DNA of 64,000 nucleotides from Prosthecobacter sp. (GTDB taxonomy: Bacteria > Verrucomicrobiota > Verrucomicrobiia > Verrucomicrobiales > Verrucomicrobiaceae): assembly GCA_030833205.1 (NCBI GenBank), contig JAURHS010000005.1, forward strand, positions 1-64,000, in the 5' to 3' direction. The notes under the pieces are model-generated. The model saw only the letters and a program-made list of their open reading frames with translations. It ran no database searches and had not been told where the DNA came from. The position numbers were made by a program, and so were the translations under genes. Shown in pieces: positions 1-12,000 of the stretch (position 1 is its first letter; each line of letters starts with the position of its first letter).

Positions 1-3000
1 GACCAACGTGGTGGGTGACGACACCAACCCAATCATCAGTGGCCTGTACAGCCGCGGCAACAACAGCACCAGCTACCAACTCTTCGCCACGGTCAACCCC
101 AATGGCGTGGCCACCACCGCCACCTTCCAGTACTCCACCGACCCCACCTTCGCCACAGGCGTAACCACCTCCACCTCCTACGACATCGGCAGTGGCAGCA
201 GCGGCGTGGAATTCTCCACCCCGGTCAGTGGCCTGAGTTCAACCAGTACCTACTACTGGCGCGTGGTGGCCACCCGCACGGGACCCACCAACTTCACCAG
301 CGGTGTGCAGCGGATCTTCCGCGTGTCGGTGATGCCCAGCTACACCCAAAGCGTAAACTACGGCAAGGTCCTGCTCAATACTGCGCGCAATGTCTGGGGC
401 CGAACCTGGGATGGCGTTGCCCCCTACAGCGCCACCTTCGATTTCGGCGATGGCACCCCTACTGAGACCCAGACCGGACTGAGCACCACCGCCCAGACCG
501 ATTACATTGACACCACGCACGCCTACAACTCCACGGGCACCAAGAACTGGTCATTGACAGTGACCGATGCCACAGGCTCCACGGTGCAGCGCACGGGTGC
601 CATCCGTGTGTTGCTCTCTCAGACCGTGTCGGATCGTGTGCACATGGCCATGGAAAAGGGCTTGGAATACCTCTACCTCAACCCCACCGAAATCAACTCG
701 ACCAGTGTCTACTATCCATGGGTTGGGAGGGGCATGTACGACTGCTACACCTTCGGTACCGGGGCCTCGGTCCTGCTGTCCTTCGAGGAAAACGAGCACT
801 TGCCCGGCGAGGACTGGGTCGAAGAAATCTACGCGCCGCTGACGATCAAGATCCGCAATTACATCCTCGACTACGCCGCACAGGCCAACATCAGCGACCA
901 CAGCGACGGGGTGGCAGCGCGCAATCAGGACCGCAATGACAACGGCAAGGGCGTTTATTGGCCAACCACGGCAGGTCACCAAACCTACTCCAACGGACTG
1001 GCGGCCATGGCGCTGATTCTCTCGGTGCGCAACAAGGCCGAGGCAGAAGCCTTAAGCCCCCTGCCCGCGGGAAGCGTGGCGATCAAGGCCGCTTACTCCA
1101 ACCTCTACCTGCTGATCCAGGATTTCGTCGACCAAATGCTTTACTCGCAGGGCGATGGGGGCAATCGCGGGGGCTACATTTACAGTGTGACCACGCCAAC
1201 GGAGGGTCGTGACGCCTCCACCATGCAGTGGCCGGCCCTGGCCCTTGGCGCGGCGATGGACCGCCTTGAGGAAACCATTCCGGCCTGGTACTGGGAAAAT
1301 GCCATCGTTGGCTTCAACGCCTTGAAGAACCCCAGCACTGGTGGCGTGGGCTACCGCGACCCCACAAGCTGGAACAACCTCGCCAAGACCGGCGGTGCCC
1401 TGGCTGCTCTGAGTTTTGCCGGCGCCCAGATCGGCAGCCACCCCGACGCCACGGATTATTACAACTACATCCGCACTTATTGGACTGCCGCCCCAAGTTG
1501 GAGCGGGTCTAATGCGGGTTGGACGGGTCAGTGGTACGCGATGTACGGCCTGAAGAAGGGCTTGGGCCTGCAGGGTGTCACCAACATGAGCATTGGTGCC
1601 ACCACCCGCTCCTGGAAACAGGACTTCAACGCCTGGCTGCTGGGAGACGCCACTCTGCTGGACACGCCCAATGCAAGCTTGGGCAATGGCTATCGCAGCA
1701 CCAATTCGATGTTCGGTCAACTCGCCAACGGCAGTTGGAAATCAAACATTGAACCAGCCTCCTTCAACAATTCCACCAACATGGACACCGCCAAGGCCAT
1801 CCTGATTCTCTCCGATGCGGTGACCCGCCCCGTTCCTGTGGCCGTGATCTCTCCCATTCCCGAGCAGACCAACAAACCAGCGGGACGCTCCTTCACCCTG
1901 GATGGCTCCGACTCCTATCACCTCGACGCCAACAGCGCCATCGCCACCTACCAATGGGACTTCAACTCCGCAGACGGCATCAACTGGAACAACCCCGATG
2001 CCACCGGCCCCATCGTCACCAACCCCGGCTATGCCAATGTGGGCACCTACACCATCACCCTGCGCGTCTCCGACAACAAATCGCCCACCGGCTACGCCAC
2101 CACCACGGCCGATGTCACCGTCACCAGCGCGGATGTGGCCCCCATCGCCGTGGCCAAGCCAGTTGGCGGCTTTGGCGGCTACGCTGGACGCGTCGGCCAA
2201 CCCATCACCCTGGACGGCTCGGCCTCCTATGACCCTGACGGCGATGCGATCACCCTCTACTCCTGGGACTTGAATGGAGACGGCGTCTACGGAGACGCGA
2301 CGGGCGTGACCACCACCGTGACCTTCAGTTCACCCTACCAAGGCAGCATCGGCCTGCGGGTGACGGCCAACGGCAAGACCAGCAACAACATCGCCACCAT
2401 CGACATTCAAGCCGGTGACAGTGATCTGGTGGCCAACAGCCTTACCCTGACCAATGTGGTGCGCAGAACCAGCGCGGACGCCGTGATCGTGGTCACCAAT
2501 GACCCCGCCTCAGGCAAGCCCTTCAGCAATGTGAAACTCCGTCTCTACAACGGCGACCCCTACGCGGGTGGCGGCCCCGTGGGCCCCATTCAGACACTCA
2601 ACTTCACCGCCGGCGAGACCAAGACCATCACCCTGACCAATGTGCCCTTGGGAGGTGCCGGCACCATCTGGGTCTTCCTGGACACGGAGAACAGCGTGGT
2701 GGAAGTCAACGAGACCAACAACATTCTCGGCCCCTACCGCTACGATCCTGAAATTGATGTCAGCACCTCGGCCTACAGCAACATCATCCACAACTTCACC
2801 GTCGAGACCTTCGAGACCCTGATTCAGGGGCAGACCAGCGTCACCCGCACCTACCGCTTCTTCAACACCGGCACCATGGACCTCACCGGCATCAGCGTGA
2901 GCAAGGCCGGCAGCTTCCCCGGCGACTACAGCATCACCCAGCCCTCGGTCAGCACCCTGCCCAAGGCAGTTGAACTCAGCTCCTGCACCACGACCAGTGG

Positions 3001-6000
3001 AAGCACCACGGTCACCTGCGCCAGCACTGCCGGGCTGTCGGCGGGACTGCGCGTGACAGGGCCAGGAATTCCCGATGGCACCACCGTGGCCAGCGTCACC
3101 GACGCGGGAACCTTTGAATTGAGCCAAAACGCCAGCTCCAGCGGCAGCGGCCGCAGCCTGGTGGCCGCCGCAGGCTCAACCTTCACCGTGACCTTCAGCC
3201 CGCAGGGCCCAGACGACCGCAATGCCACGATTCAGGTCAACAGCAACGACTGGGATGAGGCGCCCTTCAACCTTTTGGTCACCGGTTTTGGTCGCGTTTA
3301 CCCCACCGACATCACCCTGACCCCGCCCACAATCGCCGAAAACAACGCCGCCAACGCCACCGTGGGAACCCTGAGCACCACCGACGGCAATGTGGCCGAC
3401 ACCTTCACCTACACCTTGGTCAGCGGCACTGGTGACACGGACAACGCCAGCTTCACCATCGTTGGCAACAGCCTGAGCATTGTGCCGAGCGCCGACTACG
3501 AGACCAAGAACAGCTACAGCCTGCGAGTTCGCACCACGGACCAGACCGGCCTATCCTTCGAGGAGGCGCTCACGGTGACCATCCTGCAGCGCAACGAGGC
3601 TCCCGTACTCGCCGCCACCAAGGCCAACCCCACCACAACGGAGAACAGCGGCGACGGCACCGGCAGCAGTGATGCCTTCCTCTTCACGGGAAGCGGCGTC
3701 ACCGACATTGACTTCGTGGGCGCCACCCTGGGAACCGGAAAAATCACGGTCACCCTCGCCGCCTATCAAACCGGCGATGTGCTCACCCTTCCCACCAGCG
3801 TGGCTCATGCGGCCAACGCAGTTCAGCGCAGCGGCAACAGCGTTCAGATTAGCAACGGCAGTGCCTGGACCACCATCGGCACCGTGGACGCCACCTCCAC
3901 GGGATTGGCCACGGGGTTGGTCATCAACCTGAACTCCAGCGCCACCGAAAACAACATTGGCTATGTCCTCGATAAGATCCTCTTCCGCAGCACGGCAGAC
4001 AACCCCACGCTCAACAACCAATACACCACTCGCACCTACAGCTTGGTGGTCAACGACGGCAACAACAACGCCACGGCCGGTGGCCCTGCGGCACTGGACT
4101 CCAACACCATTTCCGGCGGCACCATCACCATTGCGCCGGTCAATGACAACCCCATCGTTGACCTCAACGGCAGCGGCAGCGCCGGTCTCAACCACAGCGT
4201 CACCTGGACAGAAAGCGCCAACAGCGCCCACACCACCATCGCCACCGTGACCGCCGCAAGCGCCACGGACAGTGACAACACGCGCTGGTCCAAGGTCACC
4301 CTCACCTTTGATGTGGTGCCCAACGGCAGCAGCGAAGTGCTCAACATCGGCGGCAGCGACTTCAGCCCGGGCACTTCGGCCACCAACACGGACATCGGCT
4401 CATGGCTGGTGAGCAGCAACGGCAGCAACCGCATCACCATTGCCCCGGATGGCGCCAACTCCGCCCTGATGAGCGAGTTTGTGACCCTGCTGCAGGGCAT
4501 CACCTACATCAACAACACCGACAACGCCACGGCAGGCAACCGCGTCGTCACCATCGAGGCCAGCGACGCAGGCCACGACAACGCCGGCACGGCGCCCTTC
4601 AGCACCGGCAGCGCCACGCTCACCATCACCGTGGTGCCCACCAATGACCAGCCCACCTTCGACACGCTGGCCGGACCCACCTATTTTGAAAATGCCATCA
4701 ATGCCACCCCTGCCCTGTTGGATGGCAGCATCACCATCACCGACATTGACAGCCCCGACTACAACGGCGGAACCCTGGCCATCAGCGGCCTGGTGGCCAA
4801 TGATATCGTCTCCCTGCCCTCCTCACCGGCCGCCGCTGCAGGCGCCGTGCGCCTGAGCGCTGGCAATGTGGACTATCACAACGGCACCACCTGGGTGACC
4901 GTGGGAACAGCGACGGGAGGATCGGCGGCGACCTTCACCATCACCTTCAATGCCTCCTCCACGGTGGCGATCGTCGAAGCTGTGACCGAGGCGCTGACCT
5001 TTGCCACCACCTCCGACAACCCCATCCTCACCCGCACGCTGACCTACACCCTCAACGACAACGATGGCAACACCACGCAGCCCAGTTCGCATCTCGTCAC
5101 CATCAAGTTGGACAACGATGCCCCCGTGCTGGCAGGCACCACCGGGCTGACCTTCGTTGAAAACGGAAGCGCGGCAGCCTTTGTCAGTTCGGCCAGCTCC
5201 TCGGACAGCGACGCCCAGGACAGCTTCTACTCCGCTGGAGCCGTTGGCAGCCTCACGGTGAGCCTGGACACCTATGTGACCGGTGACACCCTCAGCATCA
5301 ACAACCAGGGCACGGGAGTTGGTCAGATTGGTGTCGCTGGAGCCAACCTCAGCTACAGCAACACGGTCATTGGCACCATCTCCGGGGGCAGCGCCTCCAA
5401 TCTTGTGGTCACCTTCACCAATGCTGCAGCCAACAACGCTGCGGTTGCCGCCATCATCAACAATCTGCGCTTTGTGACCGCCAGCGAAGACCCCACGGTC
5501 AACAACACTGACCCCAGCCGCGTCTTCACCATTTCCCTCAATGACGGCGGCAACCGCCGCGACGCCACCTCATCAACGGGGGCCCTCACCGGTACCCTGA
5601 CCGGCACCATCACCATCACGGCGGTCAATGACCAGCTCGCGCTCACCGTGGCCAACCCTGCCCTGAGCTATGTTGAAAACGGCAGCGCCCTGAGCCTCGA
5701 CACCGCGGCCACCCTCAGCGACGCAGACGACAGTCAGATGGCCTCGGCCACCATCAGCGTCAGTGCCAACTTCCGCGTGGGTGATCTGCTGGAGGTGACC
5801 ACGACGGGCACCAGCATCACCGCCAACTACGATGCCAACACGGGCGTGCTGAGCCTGACGGGAGCCGACAGCCTGGCCAATTACCAGACCGTCCTGCGCA
5901 GCCTCACCTACCGCAACGGCACCGAGGACCCTCAGGACAAGCTGGCGCGCAGCAGCCTCACGGTGGCCTACAGCGTGGTGGACGCCAACAGTGATGCCGT

Positions 6001-9000
6001 CGGAGCCACCACGGCCACCGACAGCCGCGTGATCAACCTCGACAGCGTCAACGACGCGCCGACCCTGGCCGCCACCAAGAGCGACCCGACCTACACGGAG
6101 AACGGCAATGCCGTTCAGCTCTTCAGCGCCTCCACGGTCAGTGATGTTGATGCCGAGCCCGCCAGCTTTGGCGGCGGCAATATCCGGGTCACCTTTGCCG
6201 CCTACCACACCGGCGATGTCATCCGTCTGCCCTCCAGCGTGCCTCATGCCAACAACGCCATCCAGGTCAGCGGCAGCAATGTCCAGATCAGCGATGGCAC
6301 CAGCTGGACCACCATTGGCACCGTTGACGGTACGGCCAATGGCCAGGCCACAGGTCTCACCCTCAATCTCAACGCCAGTGCCACGGAGGCCATGTTGGGC
6401 GCCGTGATCAACTCGATTGAATTCATCACCGCCAACGAAAACCCTGCGGCCAACCAGACCAAGCTCACTCGCACCTACAGCATTGTGGTCAACGACGGTG
6501 ACAACAATGCCAAGTCCGGCACCCCAGGCGCCGACTCCAATGCCATCACGGCGGGCACCCTCACCATCGCCCCCGTCAACGACGCTCCCCTGGCCGACCT
6601 CAACGGCGGCACTGCCGGCAACGACAACGCAGTCACCTGGACGGAAGTGGCCAACGGCAGTCACACCGCAGTGAACCTCGCCTCCGCAGCAGCCTTTACC
6701 GACCCGGCCGACAACCTCAACCTCAGCGCAATGACCCTGACCCTCACGGGTCTGGCGGACGGCGACTCTGAGTCTCTGACCATCGCCGGCACCAACTTCC
6801 CGCTCAACACCGCAGCCACCAGCGTGGATGTGGGCAGCTTCCTGGTGAGCTACAACGCCACCACGAAGGTGGTGACCATCGTTCCCGATGGCAGCCTCTA
6901 CACAACTCTGGCCAACTTCCAGGCCCTGATGCGCGGCGTCACCTACAACAACAGCACCAACAACCCCACCGCAGGCAATCGGAACATCGCCGTGGTGATC
7001 ACCGATGCCGGCCTCAACGACACCTCCGCAACGGACACGGCCAGCAGCATCAGCCGCAACATCACGCTGACCGTCACCCCGACCAATGACCAACCCACCT
7101 TTGCTGGAGTGACCGCCATCAGTTACTTCGAGAATGCACTCAACACGGCAGCGGCGGCCCTCAACGGCAACCTCACCCTCACCGACATCGACAGCCCCGA
7201 CTACAACGGCGGCAGTCTCGCCATCAGCGGACTGGTTACCGGCGATGTGGTATCCCTGCCAACCACGGCAGCAGCAGCCCTGGGCTCCGTCAAACTGGAG
7301 TCAAACGATGTGAAGTACCACGACGGCAGCGCCTGGGTCACCGTTGGCACCTCCAGCGGCGGCACAGCCACCACCCTGACCCTCACCTTCAATGCTACGG
7401 CCACAGTCGCCATCGTGGAGGCCGTTGCTGAGGCACTGACCTTCGCCACCACATCGGATGCTCCAGCAACCAGCCGGACCCTGACCTACACTCTGGACGA
7501 CAACGACGGCAATAGCACGCAGCCCGTCACGCAGGTGGTCACCATCAAGTTGGACAACGACGCCCCAGCGCTTGCCGCCACCAGCAGCAGCGCCTCCTAC
7601 AACGAAAACGCAGTTGCCGTGGCGTTGACCACCTCAGCCACCTTCAGCGACCCGGATGCCTCCGCCAACTTCTACAACGCTGGCGCCAATGCCGCGACGC
7701 TCACCGTCAGCTTCGCCGAGTACGTCACCGGAGATGTGCTCAGCGTGGCCAATCTGGGCGGCGGCGCCGGCCAGATCGGGTTCAACACCGGAACGATCAG
7801 TTATGCAGGCAACAACTTTGCCACCGCCAGCGGAGGAGTTGCTGGCGCCCTGACGATCACCATGAACAGCGCCAGTGCCACCCGTGCTGCCATCGAGGCC
7901 CTCATCAATGCCCTGCGCTTCCACAGCACCAGCGACAACCCCACGATGGAAGGCAGCAAGCCCACACGCGCGCTCACCATCACCCTCAACGATGCGGCCA
8001 ACACCAAAGACGCCACCTCAACGACCACGGCCCTGACCGCCACGCTGACCGGCACCATCACCATCACACCCAGCAATGATGTGCCCACTCTGGACCTCGA
8101 CGCCAACAACTCCTCGCTGGCCACAGTCAATGACTACAAGACCATCTTCTCACGCGGCGGCAGCCCAGTGGCCATCGCCGACAGCGATGCCACCCTCGCT
8201 GATCTGGACAACGCACAGTTGCAGTCCATGACCATCGTCATCACCAACCTGCAGGACAGCGGCAGCGAGACCATCAGTGCCACGGGAACCCTGCCAGGGG
8301 GCATTAGCGGCAACTTCGACGCGGGCACTGGCACCTACACCCTGACCGGGCCCGCGAGCCCGGCCGACTTCCAAGCGGCGCTTCTGATGCTGCGCTACAA
8401 CAACAGTTCAGCCACCCCCAGCTTCAATGACCGCATCCTGCAGATCAAGGCCAATGACGGTACGGGCGACAGCCTGGTGGCCACCAGCACCGTGCGGGTG
8501 GCCGACCTGTTGGTCACCGCAGGCACTCCGGTCAGCGAAAACAACACCTACGCCTTCTTCACCGTGCGAAGCAATGTGGGAGAAGTCCTCAACCTGGTCC
8601 TGAGCAACACCGCCGACCTCACCGATCGCGATGCCACCATCGGCGGCTTCAGCATTCAATACAAGGTCAGTGGGGGCTCCTGGACCAACTACACCTGGAA
8701 TGGCAGCAGCGGCAACCGCCCCACCATTGCTGGCACCGCTGGCGACAGCGGCACCGTGCTGGTGCGCGTGCCCATCATCTCAGAGGCGGACAACACCTTC
8801 GAGGATCTCGAGACCTTCGTGCTCACCGCCACGGCCACCAGTGCTTCGCTGAGCACCGGAGACATCTGCAGCATCAGCGACAAGGGCACGGGAAATAGAT
8901 ACACCGACGAGGGCGTTCTGGACAACAGCGGCACCCCTGATGACGACAACATCATCATCGCCAACAACATCTCCGTCAACGAGCGCTCCCCCTACGCAGT

Positions 9001-12000
9001 CTTCACGCTTCAAGGTCTCGAAGGTGAGAAATTCACCCTCGCGACGAGCAACGGCCTGACCAACAGCACCACAGGCATCACGGGTATCGCCAACATTGAG
9101 GTCCTGGTGGCGGGAAGCTGGGTGAGCTACAGCGCGCCGGCCACCTTCCCCGATGACGGTGACGCCACCCCAAGTGAAAGCACCACCATGCTGGCCCGCG
9201 TGGACATCAGCGTGGAGCAGGACAGCCTCGTGGACAATGCCGAGAAATTCCGCCTGACACCAACCACCCGCTCGGGCACCGTGGGCACTGCGGGCACCGC
9301 GACGATCTACGACGACGGCAACGGTTCGATCTGGATTGCCGGCAACACGACCAGCAACGCCGACGATCCCTTCGCCGGCGGCTACAGCGGCCCGCTGCTC
9401 GACGATGATCGCAGCATGAGCCTCAACACCGGCCTGAGCTTCAATGAGAACTCCCCCTACGCGGTCTTCAGGTTGACTGGTTTTGAGGGCCAGCGCGCCA
9501 TCCTTGGCGTCAGCAATGGCGGCGCAGGCCAGACCACGGGTCTGAGCACCGTCGAGTGGCTTGATGGCAGCACCTGGAAGGCGGCAGGAGCCTATACCAC
9601 ACTGCCCGATGACCTCGATGGTACCCCGGCGGAAAGCAGCAGCATCCTCATCCGTGTGGACCTCACGCCCGAACGCGATGATGTCTCGGATAACGCGGAA
9701 ACCTTCAACGCCACAGCCACCACCACCAGCGGCGTGGCAGCCAGCGGCGGCCTGGGCACGGTTTATGACCAATTCAGCGGCTCAATCTTCCTGGCCAGCA
9801 ATACCAGCCAGAATGCCGACGACCCCACAGCTGGCGGCTACAGCGGACCACTGCTGGATGACGACCGCGTCCTGACCGTCACCAGCGTGACCATCAATGA
9901 AAACAGCCCCTACGCCAATTTTGAAATCACCGGCATCGAGGGCCAAATCACCCGTCTGTCCATCGAGAACACCCAGACCACCGGCTTGGTGACTCTCGAG
10001 ATTCTCGTCGCTGGCGTATGGGTGGTGCCTGGTGCCACCTACACCATGCCGACGGTGGGCGGGGCACTTGACGGAGAAGTCAGCAAGATCATGGCCCGCA
10101 TCGGTGCCATCCCTGAACGCGACATGATCTATGAAGCGGCGGAAACCTTCAAGCTGGTCGCCGGCACCAACAGCAACACCCCAAGCAGTGGCGGTGTGGG
10201 AACGATCAAGGATGACAACACCGGCAGCATCTTCCTGGTCACCAACAATACCCTGACCCCGAACGATCCGACTGCTGGCGGTTATGTTGGCCCCGGCATG
10301 GACGATGACCGCGCCGAGATCGCCGTGTACAACAGCACCAGCACCCTTGATGGCACCACGGAACTCTTCGATGGCCTCTCGTTGATTGCCATGGGCAACG
10401 CCAGCGAGTGCTTTGATGCTCCCAAGACCATCACGGTGAAGAACATCGGGGTGGTCAATCTTGAGATCTACGAGATCAAGTTCGCCGGTGGCAACGCCAC
10501 CTGCTTCGTGGACGGCACCAACCCTGCCCCCACGCTCGCCAACCCGCTCATCGTGCCGCCCAACGGGGGCACCGTGCAAGTCACGGCCATCTTTAAAACC
10601 ACGGTGGAAGGCCCGCACACCACGACCATGACCATCGTCAACAACGACGGCAACGAGGCCAACTTTGACATCACCCTCAATGGCAACGGCGTGGTCTTCC
10701 GCGCCGCAGAAACCGGCCCTGTGCCAGAGGGCGGCGTCGCTCTTACCGTCTCAGGCCGCGACTACGACGCAGATGGCCAGTACCTCACACCAGTGATTGA
10801 TCCCAACGCAGTCATTGAGCCGGGCGACACCATCACAGCCTTGGAAATCGCCGGCCCCACCAACGAAATCCTCAACCAGTTCAATGGTCTGCCTGATGGA
10901 GGCATCATCGCCGTTCCCCAGGGCGACAAGATCCTCTACTTCCGTGCCAACTACAATGGCGGCAGTGGCAACGACCTCGTGCTGACCAATGTTGCTGCAG
11001 GCGGCACGGGCACTCCGGTCTGGGTTTGGATGGCTGGTCCGAAGGCCCGCAACAATGTTGGCGTCTTCACAGGATCTGCCGCCACCAGGCAGCCTGGAGC
11101 TCGCCAAGGCTCCATGAGCTTCCAAGCCATGGACGGAAACCTCTGGGTTTTCGGCGGCTACGGCTATGGCAGTGAGACAAGAATCACCCCCCGTTACCTC
11201 AGTGACCTCTGGCGCTACAACCGTTCCCTTGGCACTTGGACCTACATCAATGGTGGCACCACTGTGGACGGCCTCGGCAGCTACCCGGCGACAGTTCCAA
11301 ACGCGGGCCAACCCATGTCTCGACACACCGGCGCTTCCTACGCTGCTTGTGATGGCAAGTTCTACCTCTTCGGCGGGAGAACAACCTCTGGGCGCCTCAA
11401 TGACTTCTGGAAATTCGACCCGGATTTGGGCACTTGGACGCTGCTGGCTGGCAGTGACAACCCCAATGGGCTTGGCAGCTACGGCACGAAGGAGGTGCCC
11501 TCCACCAGCAATCTGCCCCGCGCCCGCGCCAACTCCGTGGCCTGCACCTACAAATGCGAACTGCTGGTCTTCGGTGGTTCGGCGGGTGACGGATCCAGCT
11601 ACCTCAACGATCTCTGGCTGTACCATGTCTACACCGGAGAATGGGAGTGGGTGTCTGGCAGCAACGGCAGCCTCGCTGGCAACGCAGGGCTCAACGCCAC
11701 TGGTGTCTATGGCACCAAAGGAACACCTGCCGCAGCCAATGTGCCAGGAGCACGCCGCGATGCGACGGGCTGGGTGGTTGGAGACAAATTCTATGTCTTC
11801 GGCGGCATTGGCTATGCCACCGCGGCGGGAACTGCGGGCGACCTCAATGACCTGTGGTGCTTCGACCTCATCACCAAGCAATGGACTTGGCTGAGCGGCA
11901 GCAACGCCCTCAATGACGCTGGCGTCTACCCCGCCAACACCAGTGCCGACGAGTCGGATGCCATCTACCCCGCGGCACGCTCCGCTTCAACGGGTTGGGC

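Noticed and set aside
5573-7093. 506-aa minus-strand ORF within the giant gene
   Set aside because: Antisense to repeated beta-module coding sequence; codon-bias artefact that follows the repeats.
3595-10312. Possible CRISPR or DNA-level satellite array
   Set aside because: Periodicity is at protein-module scale (~450 bp and ~2.45 kb) with diverged DNA in one open frame; not a CRISPR array.
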